NCBI RefSeq assembly: GCF_005405405.1
Contig: NZ_BJDZ01000027.1
Location: 1 to 38,995, forward strand
Source of the DNA: Lactiplantibacillus plajomi
GTDB taxonomy: Bacteria; Bacillota; Bacilli; Lactobacillales; Lactobacillaceae
DNA length: 38,995 bases
Direction of reading: 5' to 3'
Each line of letters begins with the position of its first letter. Position 1 is the first letter of the stretch. Made by a program: the position numbers and the translations under genes. This document shows, piece after piece, positions 1 through 8,139 of the stretch. The notes under the pieces were generated by a model. That model was given only the letters and a program-made list of their open reading frames with translations. It made no database searches and was not told the DNA's origin.

Positions 1-74
1 CTATAATGGTGTGCAAAGCTTTTCATGGATTAAAAACTCCTGTTTTTGATCTAATTTAACTAAAATCAAATCGA

Positions 75-1769
75 ATGTCAAAGTATCCAAACACGTTCTT
101 ACTGACCGCGTTCTTTAGTATTGCCAATTTGCGGAGTGGACAAATTTTGGCGCGTGGTGATTTTATTTATCATTTACAGCGAATTGAATCATTTGCTGAC
201 CTAATCAAGGAGCACCAGTGGTTTGGACTACGTAATTTTACGACGTTTAATCAGATTGGTGTTGCTAATAATTACTTTTATCCTTACGTTTATATTTGGA
301 TTTGGGCGATTCCGTTTGTGTTGATTAATAATCCGATTGTGCTCTACTATGCCGGGCTGTTTGTTATTATGCTCACTGGCTTAGCACTCACTTATTGGTG
401 TGTACTTAAATATTCAGGATCAAAATATCAAGCATTACTAGTTTCTGTCTTTTTCATGACAACGCCATACCATACCTTCCTTTTAGTAAATGGTGCTGTA
501 CTTGGAGAATCGTTAGCATGCACCTTCATTCCATTATTCTTTTATGGCCTTCATAAGTTCTTTAGCTCAGACAAACATAATTGGCAAATCTTGGCAATTG
601 CCTTAACCTTGACAGCCTATGCACACGTTTTAACTTTTTTGCTTGAAGTTATCATCACGGTCGGAGCATATCTAATTTCATTATTTTATAAAGCGCATCG
701 GCTGATGAGATTTATCAGTGCAGTTAAAGCGGTTATCTTGTTTGCAATGTTGACGGCCTTTTTCTGGGTCCCGTTTCTTCAAGAATGGTTGCAAACTGAT
801 ATTCAAACGACGGTTGTTCTTCCCAACGTTGCTTGGCTGAGTGATTTTGGCAACTTAATTACTTTGATGTTAACTAATGCTAGTTTAACGGGTGTTGTGG
901 CTAGTCCAGGACTAGCGTCTTTCATTGGCCTTATTTTGATTACTGTTTTTTGGCGTAAATTAGATTTCGAGTACCGAGTTATTGGCATTTTTGGGATTAT
1001 TCTGTTACTTTGCTCAACGTCACTATTTCCGTGGTACGCATTGCCAAGTGCAATTCAAAATACGATTCAGTTTCCATATAGATTATTTAACTTGGTCAGC
1101 TTCTGTTTAATTCTGGTGGGTGCTCACGTTGTTGTGCAAATCATGCAAAAATCAAGAAAACTAGCGCAAGACTCAGTACGTCCGCTATTTTTGTTCTTCG
1201 CTATTATTGGCGGTGGCTTAGTTATGTATATGAGCATGCTAAGTTTTAATAATCGGGCTAAATTAACAAAGATTCCGTACACGCAGCCCACGACGTTAAA
1301 GACAGCGTTCAATACGGACTACAAACTGGATAAGAATAATTATGAGGTGGCACTCCAATCTCCACGCAAGTTTTTTGGTACCATCGACTATGCACCTAAA
1401 CCGACCTGGCTGGGAAATCACCAGGATACGCTGATTACGCATCAAGTGCTGGTTAACAATAAAAAAGTGCGGAGTCATTTTGAAACTAATAGTCGGATGA
1501 TCACGTATCACTTTAAGTTGCAAAAAGCAGGGTGGGCGGACGTCCCGGTTCTGCATTACGGCAACGAAGTCGTCAAATTGAATGGTCGTAGCACGTCGGC
1601 CAAGATGAGTCAGCGTGGTTCGACGCTGGTCAAAGCCAAGCGGGGGTGGAACACGGTCACTATTAGTGCGCCGCTTCCGTGGACGTTTAAAGTATTATTA
1701 CCAGTCGCAATTATCACTTGGCTGGGGATAATTGGCTGGTGGATTCGCCAACGGAAAACAAACCTGTAA
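75..1769 (+). CDS. Large multi-pass membrane protein (6-pyruvoyl-tetrahydropterin synthase-related family)
   Basis: This 564-residue protein has about ten hydrophobic segments in its first 390 residues, a soluble C-terminal domain (about 400-535) and a final membrane segment near 540-557. The early ARGDFIYHLQRIESF stretch, an acidic loop after the first helix, resembles the Pfam family named '6-pyruvoyl-tetrahydropterin synthase related; membrane protein', whose members look like GT-C glycosyltransferases and YfhO proteins. A role in decorating cell-wall polymers is an inference from fold only. The ATG has no visible SD and an in-frame stop lies 18 bases upstream, so the start is uncertain and the first helix looks short for the family. 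The first two thirds are visibly more AT-rich than the last third and than the neighbouring genes. A bidirectional terminator follows. Confidence 0.7.
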   Translation: MSKYPNTFLLTAFFSIANLRSGQILARGDFIYHLQRIESFADLIKEHQWFGLRNFTTFNQIGVANNYFYPYVYIWIWAIPFVLINNPIVLYYAGLFVIMLTGLALTYWCVLKYSGSKYQALLVSVFFMTTPYHTFLLVNGAVLGESLACTFIPLFFYGLHKFFSSDKHNWQILAIALTLTAYAHVLTFLLEVIITVGAYLISLFYKAHRLMRFISAVKAVILFAMLTAFFWVPFLQEWLQTDIQTTVVLPNVAWLSDFGNLITLMLTNASLTGVVASPGLASFIGLILITVFWRKLDFEYRVIGIFGIILLLCSTSLFPWYALPSAIQNTIQFPYRLFNLVSFCLILVGAHVVVQIMQKSRKLAQDSVRPLFLFFAIIGGGLVMYMSMLSFNNRAKLTKIPYTQPTTLKTAFNTDYKLDKNNYEVALQSPRKFFGTIDYAPKPTWLGNHQDTLITHQVLVNNKKVRSHFETNSRMITYHFKLQKAGWADVPVLHYGNEVVKLNGRSTSAKMSQRGSTLVKAKRGWNTVTISAPLPWTFKVLLPVAIITWLGIIGWWIRQRKTNL

Positions 1770-1784
1770 AGAGTAGTCATCAAT

Positions 1785-1826
1785 AAAGGACGCTAGAAGT
1801 TTCCCAACTTCTGGCGTCCTTTTTGT
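1785..1826. terminator. Bidirectional rho-independent terminator
   Basis: A 15-bp stem (1787-1801 with 1806-1820, one mismatch) has a four-base loop and is followed by a T run on the plus strand. The A run on its left provides a T run for minus-strand transcripts. It separates the convergent membrane-protein gene and the hydroxyisocaproate dehydrogenase gene. Confidence 0.9.
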
Positions 1827-1836
1827 CATTACGACG

Positions 1837-2763
1837 TTATTTTGCTTGGCTTTCAGCAAATTTAGTTTTGATGTAATCGGCCGAAACTTGAAGTTTCTTA
1901 ACTTCTTCGTCGGTTAAGTTAAGTTGCACCTGTTCAACGATCCCGTCGCGGCCAACGATGGCTGGGTAGGAAAGGTAGACGCCGTATTCTTCACGGTAAT
2001 TAGAAACTGGTAACTCGCTCAGCGCGTTATTCAAAACCGTGTTAGCGAGGCGAACGGCAGCCGTGGCGACGCCGTAACTCGTATACTTTTTGCCGTGGAA
2101 GACCCGGAAGCCGCCTTCGCGGGCCTGCTTATCTAAAGCGGTCAAATCTAAGCCCTTAGCCTCAGCAACTTCACTGATTGGGTGACCGAGAACCCGGACC
2201 GTCGACCAGGCGGTAAATTGTGAGTTACCGTGCTCACCGAGGTTGTAGCCGACCACTGATCGTGAATCAATGTGTAACTGTTCGGCAACGACCCGTTTCA
2301 TACGGGCGGAATCCAGTAACGTCCCGGTCCCGATGACCCGGTTTTTAGGTAGGCCGGTGACGGCTTGGTAAATTGACGTAACCACGTCAACCGGGTTGGT
2401 GATGGCGACGATGACGCCGTTGAAGCCACTTTCTTTAATCTTTTTGGCGACTGCCGGAACCTGTTCGCTAGTGAAAGGGAGTTCCGCAAAACGGTCGTCG
2501 TTGGCGTTATCCTGTAATTTGATGTTGCCGAGTGCGGAGATGATCACGTCGGCGTCTTTTAAGGCGGCGTAGTCGTTGACCACGATGTTCGTGTGGTACG
2601 GCAAGTTCGGCATTGCGTCCTGTAAGTCGATCGCGTCGGCAACCACCTTGTCCTCATTTAGGTCGATCAATACTAAGTCGTCGGCAAAACCGTTAGCAAC
2701 GATGTAATGCGCGGCGGTCGAGCCAACGTGGCCCATTCCAATAACTGCAAGTTTTCGTGACAT
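1837..2763 (-). CDS. hicD: L-2-hydroxyisocaproate dehydrogenase (LDH/MDH superfamily)
   Basis: This 308-residue NAD-dependent 2-hydroxyacid dehydrogenase reduces branched 2-oxoacids such as 2-oxoisocaproate to L-2-hydroxyacids, linking amino-acid breakdown to NAD regeneration in the cytoplasm. The N-terminus has the Rossmann motif [10 protein letters not shown]. The proton-relay histidine lies in GEHGNS and the substrate-binding arginine in LLDSARMKR. The substrate-loop region reads SALGNIKLQ, as in the L-HicDH of Weissella confusa, and lacks the Gln-Pro-Gly-Glu loop of true lactate dehydrogenases; that is why I call it HicDH rather than Ldh. The ATG has an AAAGGGAG SD. It is transcribed alone, divergently from the AI-2E-family permease. 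Preference for leucine-derived substrates is inferred from the family. Confidence 0.88.
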   Translation of the reverse strand: MSRKLAVIGMGHVGSTAAHYIVANGFADDLVLIDLNEDKVVADAIDLQDAMPNLPYHTNIVVNDYAALKDADVIISALGNIKLQDNANDDRFAELPFTSEQVPAVAKKIKESGFNGVIVAITNPVDVVTSIYQAVTGLPKNRVIGTGTLLDSARMKRVVAEQLHIDSRSVVGYNLGEHGNSQFTAWSTVRVLGHPISEVAEAKGLDLTALDKQAREGGFRVFHGKKYTSYGVATAAVRLANTVLNNALSELPVSNYREEYGVYLSYPAIVGRDGIVEQVQLNLTDEEVKKLQVSADYIKTKFAESQAK

Positions 2764-2880
2764 TGATAAGCGCTCCCTTTTAATTATTAAGTCTTACTAA
2801 TTAAATTAACATTTTTCTAATTAATTTTAAATAGTTTTTTGACCCAATCGAAAATCATATTCGTCAAAACGGAAATAGGG

Positions 2881-2886
2881 TATAAT
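2881..2886 (+). promoter_or_regulatory. Candidate -10 element for the AI-2E-family permease gene
   Basis: A perfect TATAAT lies 41 bases before the chosen GTG start. No convincing -35 hexamer is seen 16-18 bases upstream, so only the -10 is claimed. Confidence 0.5.
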
Positions 2887-2927
2887 TAGTGCATTCAGAT
2901 TTCATGATTAATAAAGGGGGCGCAGCG

Positions 2928-4109
2928 GTGTTTAAACGTTTAAAAGAGTCTGCATTAATGTTTTGGTCGCTTGAAATTTTAATAGTTGCGACCTTGATTT
3001 GGGTTTGTACCAATATCGGGTTCCTTTTTCACCCGATTGGGGTCTTCTTGAGCGTAGTTTTTATGCCAATCATTATTTCGGGATTTTTATTTTACATGCT
3101 CAACCCGCTAGTTAAGTTGTTGATTAAGGTCCGCTATAAGCGCTTTCGAATTTCGCGGACCGGAGCGGTTGCCATCGTCTTTCTCGGCTTATTTGGCGTT
3201 TTGGCGTGGGGGGCGATGTCGTTAATCCCACGGCTGGTGACGCAGGTAACGCAACTGATTACCCACTTGCCGACGATTGCGACCGATATGCAATCCGCGG
3301 CGACCGCTATGTTAGCCAATAACTCGTTGTTAAAAAATATTGACTTGAGCTCGTATACCGACCAGTTTAACGGCGAAATCAGTAAGTATTCCCAAACCTT
3401 CCTATCCTCGTTATCGACAAGCGTGGTCACGGTAATCTCAACCATTACCAGCGTGACCATCATGGCGATTACGATCCCAGTCGTGTTGTTTTACATGTTA
3501 AAGGACGGCGACAAGTTTTTACCAGCCATCAGTCGCTTCTTGCCACGTAAGCAGCGGCCAGAAATTATCGGGCTGATTCAGAAAATGGGCGATACGATTT
3601 CCAGCTACATTAGTGGTCAGGTGATCGAATGCGTCTTCGTTGGGACCTTTACGGCGATTGGCTACATGATTATCGGCCAACCGTACGGCTTACTGCTTGG
3701 CGTGATTGCCGGGCTGACCAACATTATCCCGTACGTTGGGCCCTACATCGGGATTGCGCCGTCACTGATCGTGGCCTTCACGAAGTCGCCAATTCAGGTG
3801 GTTTACGTGATTATCGTCGTCGTAATCGTGCAACAGGTCGACGGTAACTTGATTTACCCGAACATTATTGGCCGGACGCTGAAGATTCACCCGTTGACGA
3901 TCATTATTTTATTGTTGGCCGCGGGTAACATTGCCGGTATTCTCGGCATGATCTTAGCCATTCCGTTCTACGCGGTGGTGCGGACGGTGGTCGTGTACCT
4001 CTACAACATTTACGAGTTACGTAATTCGGAACATTTACGGATGCAAACGACCGTGTACCAACCGCAGCCGGCGAAAGCCACCAAAGCTGCTGAACAATCG
4101 AAAAAATAG
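2928..4109 (+). CDS. AI-2E family transporter / UPF0118 permease
   Basis: This 393-residue inner-membrane protein has roughly eight hydrophobic segments: two pairs at the N-terminus, a soluble region near residues 95-150, then a membrane-rich C-terminal half with NIIPYVGPYIG and an LLAAGNIAGILGMILAIP segment. This pattern is typical of the AI-2E/UPF0118 family, whose members export small solutes, ions or signal molecules. The actual substrate cannot be read from sequence. I place the start at GTG 2928, seven bases after AAAGGGGG; the open frame runs 39 bases further upstream but has no SD there. It is monocistronic, with a terminator immediately downstream. Confidence 0.82.
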   Translation: MFKRLKESALMFWSLEILIVATLIWVCTNIGFLFHPIGVFLSVVFMPIIISGFLFYMLNPLVKLLIKVRYKRFRISRTGAVAIVFLGLFGVLAWGAMSLIPRLVTQVTQLITHLPTIATDMQSAATAMLANNSLLKNIDLSSYTDQFNGEISKYSQTFLSSLSTSVVTVISTITSVTIMAITIPVVLFYMLKDGDKFLPAISRFLPRKQRPEIIGLIQKMGDTISSYISGQVIECVFVGTFTAIGYMIIGQPYGLLLGVIAGLTNIIPYVGPYIGIAPSLIVAFTKSPIQVVYVIIVVVIVQQVDGNLIYPNIIGRTLKIHPLTIIILLLAAGNIAGILGMILAIPFYAVVRTVVVYLYNIYELRNSEHLRMQTTVYQPQPAKATKAAEQSKK

Positions 4110-4154
4110 TAAAAAACTGGTCTGACAACGATTAAAATTGTCAGACCAGTTTTT
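4110..4154. terminator. Bidirectional terminator between permease and gntP
   Basis: The stem ACTGGTCTGACAA / TTGTCAGACCAGT is flanked by an A run on the left and a T run on the right, so it can stop both convergent transcripts. Confidence 0.92.
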
Positions 4155-4163
4155 GCGTGGTCG

Positions 4164-5519
4164 TTAGAAGAAGACCGCGTTCAGGATTAGTACGCCGACC
4201 AAACCACAGACCGCAATCAAGGTTTCCAATACGGTCCAGGTCAGTAACGTTTGTTTAACGGTTAAATCAAAGTATTCGCGGAACATCCAGAAACCGGCGT
4301 CGTTGACGTGCGAAGCGGCAACGCTCCCGGAGCCGACCGCGATGACCATCAGGGCCGGGTCGATTCCGGCTTGGGCCATCAGTGGGGCAACCAGGCCAGC
4401 GGCGGTCAGGGCGGCCACGGTGGCCGAGCCTAACGAGACCCGCAAAATCACGGCGACTAACCAACCCAGTAGCAACGGTGAAATGTTGCTACCGTTGAAG
4501 AGGTTAGCGACTGCCTTACCAACACCACCGTCGATCAGGATTTCTTTAAAGGCGCCACCACCACCGATAATCAGTAGTAACATGGCGATTGATTTGGTGG
4601 CGTTTTCCAGGGTTTCCTTAATCGCCTTGGCGTTTTTATGCTGATGAATCCCCATTGACCAGAGGGCGAATAATAGTGAAATCAACATGGCGATTCCCGG
4701 TGCACCGATCAAGCTAATAATTTGGTCGAGCATCGACGGATCCTTCGGCGTTTTACCGTGGTTGATCACCAAGTCGTAGACGGTGGTGATCGTCATCAAA
4801 ATGACCGGGAAGAGCGCGGTCAGCACACTGAGGCCGAATCCGGGCGCTTCCGAAACTTTGAATTGCCGTTTAGTTCCGGTGACCGGGACTTTCGGCTTAG
4901 CAGCAAAGGCGGCTGGGACCATCCGTTGTGCCCAGCGCGAGAAGAGTGGGCCGGCAATGTAGACGGTCGGAATCGCGATAATGATCCCAAATAACAGCAC
5001 GTGGCCCACGTTAGCGTTTAAAGTCGTTGCAATCGCGGTCGGTGCCGGGTGCGGTGGCAAAAAGCCGTGGGTTACGGAAAGGGCCGCGCCCATCGGAATC
5101 CCGAGGTAGAGCACCGGCACTTGGGCTTCAATGGCAATTGCAAAGACGATCGGTACCAGCAAAACAATGCCGACTTCAAAGAAGAGGGCAATCCCGATGA
5201 TGAACGACGCCACCACGATGGCGATTTGCAGGCGTTTACGACCGAACACGTCTAGTAGGGTGGTCGAAATCGTGTACGCGCCACCGGCATCGGCGACTAA
5301 CCGTCCCAGCATGGCACCAAAGCCGAAGACCAGTGCGAGTTCACCTAACTGGTCGCCGATCCCGGCTTGAATACTGGTCGTAATTTTATCTAGCGGCATG
5401 CCCAAACCGATCCCAACGAGGACGGCGGTTACGATTAGGGCAACGTAGGTGTTCAGTTTGAATTTAATAATTAATAAAAGTAATAATAGGATGCCTAAAG
5501 TAAGTACGATAAATGGCAT
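4164..5519 (-). CDS. gntP: Gluconate:H+ symporter, GntP family
   Basis: This 451-residue integral membrane protein has 12-14 predicted hydrophobic segments across its whole length. It contains GntP family landmarks such as FGFGAMLGRLVADAGGA near residues 65-81, GFLPPHPAPTAIA around 153-165, and a late SHVNDAGFW motif. Family members import gluconate by proton symport. It is the last gene of gnd-gntK-gntP, 11 bases after the kinase, and has a strong AGGAGG site before its ATG. The same operon phosphorylates and oxidises gluconate, which supports the substrate assignment. Length and topology are normal for the family. Confidence 0.92.
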   Translation of the reverse strand: MPFIVLTLGILLLLLLIIKFKLNTYVALIVTAVLVGIGLGMPLDKITTSIQAGIGDQLGELALVFGFGAMLGRLVADAGGAYTISTTLLDVFGRKRLQIAIVVASFIIGIALFFEVGIVLLVPIVFAIAIEAQVPVLYLGIPMGAALSVTHGFLPPHPAPTAIATTLNANVGHVLLFGIIIAIPTVYIAGPLFSRWAQRMVPAAFAAKPKVPVTGTKRQFKVSEAPGFGLSVLTALFPVILMTITTVYDLVINHGKTPKDPSMLDQIISLIGAPGIAMLISLLFALWSMGIHQHKNAKAIKETLENATKSIAMLLLIIGGGGAFKEILIDGGVGKAVANLFNGSNISPLLLGWLVAVILRVSLGSATVAALTAAGLVAPLMAQAGIDPALMVIAVGSGSVAASHVNDAGFWMFREYFDLTVKQTLLTWTVLETLIAVCGLVGVLILNAVFF

Positions 5520-5530
5520 ATGGAGTCCTC

Positions 5531-7057
5531 CTAACGGTCAGTGCGTGCTAACCCCGCGATTTCTGCGTAGAGTGGGGTCAGTGCGGCGGTCACGTGGTCA
5601 AAGGTGGCCTGGAGTTGCCGGTAGCGGTCCTGATTGGCCGCTTGCGGCTGGTACGTGTTGGTGGTACCGATCATGGTGTGAATCACGTTCAAGTTAGGGA
5701 CGATGTCTAGGGCTTCAAAGCCCATGACGGCCGCGGCTAAGCAGGAACTTTCGAAACTGACCGGAATCGTCAACGGCTGACCGAGAATGTCGGTCAATAA
5801 TTGGCACCAAAATGGTGAGCGGGCAAAGCCCCCGGTTGCACGGATGGCGTGAATCGGTTCGGCTTTTTTGGTCAGTTGGACCACCGCGTTCAAGTTCATG
5901 CTGATGCCTTCCAGGACAGCGCGAGCCATGTCGGCACGGGTCGTCGTGGGCGTAACGCCGAGCATCGATCCCCGGGCGTTGGCGTTCCATAACGGCGCAC
6001 GTTCACCACTGAGGTACGGATGGAACAGGAGACCGTGGGCGCCAGCGGGAACGGCGGCTGCTAGGGCGGTCAGTTGGTCGTAAGGGTCTTGCCCTTGCTG
6101 CTTGGCAGCTTCACTTTCGGCCGGGAAGAGTTGGTCACGAACCCAGCGGAAGACCTGGCCCCCGTTGTTGATCGGGCCACCCACGATCCAACGGTCCTTG
6201 GCCACGTAGTAGCAGAATAGCCGCCCGTTTGGATCTAAGTACGGTTTAGTTGTCATGACGCGGACTGCGCCGGATGTCCCAATTGTGATGGCTGCCACGC
6301 CGGGTTCGTCGGCGCCGACACCTAAGTTAGAGAGTGCGCCGTCGCTTGCGCCCATCACCACGTTAGTTGTTGCTTTGAGTCCCAGGCTGTTAGCAACGGT
6401 TGGTTGTAAGCCGCGGATGACCGCGTTGGTATCCACGAGGGTGGGTAACTGGCTCGCGGTTAGGTGAGCAAACGCTAACGCGGCCGGTTCCCACTTGAAC
6501 TTGTGCAGGTTGAACAGGCCGGTGGCGTTAGCCATTGAGTAGTCCATTTGAAGTTGGCCGGTCAAGCGTTCGATGATGTATTCCTTAATACCGACCACGT
6601 AACGCGCTGCGGCAAAGGTGCCGGGGTGGGCGTTGGCGAACCAGTGTAGTTTAACTAACGGACTCATCGGGTGAATCGGCGTCCCGGTTGCTTGGTAGAG
6701 CTGGTTGCCAAGCGGTGACGCTTGTAAGTCGCTGGCAACGGCCGCCGCGCGGTTATCTGCCCAGGTAATGACCCGGGTCAGTGGTTGCCGGTGTTCATCG
6801 AGTAAGATGACGCTGTGCATGGCGGCGGAAAAGGCGATGCCGACAATGTCGTCCGCGTTGACCGCTTGGCTGACTTGGTGAATGGTCTTTTGGACCGCTT
6901 GCCAAATTTCTTCGGGATCTTCTTCAGCCATGTCGGGCTGGTCGTGGTATAGCGGGTAACCAACGTTGGCGTTGGCAATCACCCGACCGGTCTGATCGTA
7001 TAGGACGGACTTGGTACTCGTTGTGCCGAGGTCGGTCCCAATCATGTATGTTGACAT
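5531..7057 (-). CDS. gntK: Gluconokinase, FGGY carbohydrate kinase family
   Basis: This 508-residue cytoplasmic kinase is expected to convert gluconate plus ATP to 6-phosphogluconate. The N-terminal phosphate-binding motif GTDLGTTSTK, the ASDGALSNLG segment and the C-terminal GGFARSPFWCQLL are characteristic of FGGY kinases. I chose ATG 7057, eight bases after GGAGG, rather than the TTG immediately upstream. The SD overlaps the stop codon of gnd, so the two genes are probably translationally coupled. FGGY kinases act on several sugars, but the flanking 6-phosphogluconate dehydrogenase and gluconate permease make gluconate the natural assignment. Confidence 0.92.
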   Translation of the reverse strand: MSTYMIGTDLGTTSTKSVLYDQTGRVIANANVGYPLYHDQPDMAEEDPEEIWQAVQKTIHQVSQAVNADDIVGIAFSAAMHSVILLDEHRQPLTRVITWADNRAAAVASDLQASPLGNQLYQATGTPIHPMSPLVKLHWFANAHPGTFAAARYVVGIKEYIIERLTGQLQMDYSMANATGLFNLHKFKWEPAALAFAHLTASQLPTLVDTNAVIRGLQPTVANSLGLKATTNVVMGASDGALSNLGVGADEPGVAAITIGTSGAVRVMTTKPYLDPNGRLFCYYVAKDRWIVGGPINNGGQVFRWVRDQLFPAESEAAKQQGQDPYDQLTALAAAVPAGAHGLLFHPYLSGERAPLWNANARGSMLGVTPTTTRADMARAVLEGISMNLNAVVQLTKKAEPIHAIRATGGFARSPFWCQLLTDILGQPLTIPVSFESSCLAAAVMGFEALDIVPNLNVIHTMIGTTNTYQPQAANQDRYRQLQATFDHVTAALTPLYAEIAGLARTDR

Positions 7058-7069
7058 CAATAATTCCTC

Positions 7070-7966
7070 CTATTCGTGATCGACGGCGTGACCACCAAAT
7101 TGGTTACGTAGGGCGGAAACAACTTTACCAGTGAAAGTGTCATCGCTAAGTGACCGGTAACGTTCCATTAACGCCATCGCAATAACTGGGGTCGCGACTT
7201 GTTGGTCGAGGGCGGTGTCTAATGTCCAGCGACCTTCACCGGAAGAGTGCATCGTCCCCTTGATTTCATCCAAGTTACCGTCTTGTTCGAAGGCGGTCTG
7301 GGCGAGTTCCATTAACCAGCTGCGAATGACCGAACCGTTGCTCCAAACTTTAGCGACGGCTTGGTTGTCGTAGTCGTATTGACTGTGTTGTAAAACGTCG
7401 AACCCCTCGCCAATGGCGGCCATCATACCGTATTCGATACCGTTGTGAACCATCTTAAGAAAATGACCACTCCCGGCAGGACCAGTATAGAGGTAACCGT
7501 CCGTAGCCGCAATGGCAGCGAAGAGTGGTTCGACGATCTTGAAGACGTCCGGGTCGCCACCAATCATGAAGTTACCGTCTTTGCGGGCACCGGCCTGACC
7601 ACCGGAAGTCCCGACGTCGAGAAAGTGAATCGCTTGTTTTTTCAATAATTCGGCGTGACGGAGGCTGTCCTGGTAGTGCGAGTTACCACCGTCTAAGACG
7701 ATGTCACCGGCCGTGAGGTTTTCCGACAATTGGGTGATTACGGTGTCGGTCGGGCCGCCCGCGGGGACCATCACCCAAACAATTTTAGGTGTTGGCAACT
7801 TTGCTAGTAAGTCCGCTAACGACGTCGCCGTTGCTAAGCCGTTGTTGGTTGCGGCCGTGAGGTTATCCGGATTGAGATCGTAGCCTACCGGTGTGTGGCC
7901 GTTGTCCTGCATGTTTAACGCTAAGTTCATACCCATTTTTCCTAAACCGATTAATCCAATTTTCAT
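7070..7966 (-). CDS. gnd: 6-phosphogluconate dehydrogenase, short GntZ/YqeC type
   Basis: This 298-residue enzyme decarboxylates 6-phosphogluconate to ribulose 5-phosphate. It belongs to the short form (about 300 residues) rather than the ~470-residue Gnd of the main pentose phosphate pathway. The Rossmann motif GLIGLGKMGMNLA, the LDVGTSGG signature and KMVHNGIEYG are visible. An aspartate at the end of the second beta strand (GYDLNPDN) suggests NAD rather than NADP, as reported for GntZ-type enzymes; this is an inference. It is the first gene of the gluconate operon, with its own promoter and a cre site upstream. Confidence 0.92.
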   Translation of the reverse strand: MKIGLIGLGKMGMNLALNMQDNGHTPVGYDLNPDNLTAATNNGLATATSLADLLAKLPTPKIVWVMVPAGGPTDTVITQLSENLTAGDIVLDGGNSHYQDSLRHAELLKKQAIHFLDVGTSGGQAGARKDGNFMIGGDPDVFKIVEPLFAAIAATDGYLYTGPAGSGHFLKMVHNGIEYGMMAAIGEGFDVLQHSQYDYDNQAVAKVWSNGSVIRSWLMELAQTAFEQDGNLDEIKGTMHSSGEGRWTLDTALDQQVATPVIAMALMERYRSLSDDTFTGKVVSALRNQFGGHAVDHE

Positions 7967-7986
7967 GTAAAAAACCCTCTTTGTTT

Positions 7987-8000
7987 TGTATTCGCTTACA
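7987..8000 (-). promoter_or_regulatory. CcpA-type cre site of the gnd operon
   Basis: TGTATTCGCTTACA matches the low-GC Gram-positive cre consensus TGWNANCGNTNWCA at 13 of 14 positions. It directly abuts and overlaps the -10 element on its downstream side, a position where CcpA would repress. This fits catabolite repression of gluconate use when a better sugar is present. Confidence 0.72.
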
Positions 8001-8028
8001 TTATCTAAAAATTATTTACATATGTCAA
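8000..8028 (-). promoter_or_regulatory. Promoter of gnd-gntK-gntP
   Basis: On the minus strand a perfect TTGACA (8028-8023) is separated by 17 bases from GATAAT (8005-8000). An 8-bp inverted repeat, TTTACATA at 8015-8022 and TATGTAAA at 8036-8043, flanks the -35 and could bind a specific regulator. No gntR-type gene lies next to the operon in this window. Confidence 0.82.
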
Positions 8029-8068
8029 CCCGTTTTATGTAAAAAGTTTTCATCAAAAGCAATTCAAC

Positions 8069-8112
8069 AAAAAGGCGGTGTCCGTCCCGGAAATTCCGGG
8101 ATTAACATCGCC
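8069..8112 (-). terminator. Terminator of the disulfide reductase gene
   Basis: Read on the minus strand, an outer stem (8105-8112 with 8074-8081) encloses a perfect inner stem CCCGGAA/TTCCGGG and ends in five T residues. It insulates the reductase gene from the gluconate promoter. Confidence 0.8.
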
Positions 8113-8139
8113 GTGAGTCACGTTCGTTCAAATTAGGGC

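Noticed and set aside
1-49. Possible tail of an upstream gene in frame 2 (open from base 2 to a TGA at 47-49)
   Set aside because: Only 15 codons are visible and no family pattern can be read, so a partial gene cannot be supported.
2889-2927. N-terminal extension of the AI-2E-family permease
   Set aside because: It would start three bases after the TATAAT with no SD; GTG 2928 behind AAAGGGGG fits better.
4267-5370. Several overlapping open frames of 65-113 codons inside gntP and antisense to it
   Set aside because: They are GC-rich shadow frames lying fully within a well-supported gene, without SD sites or protein-like composition.
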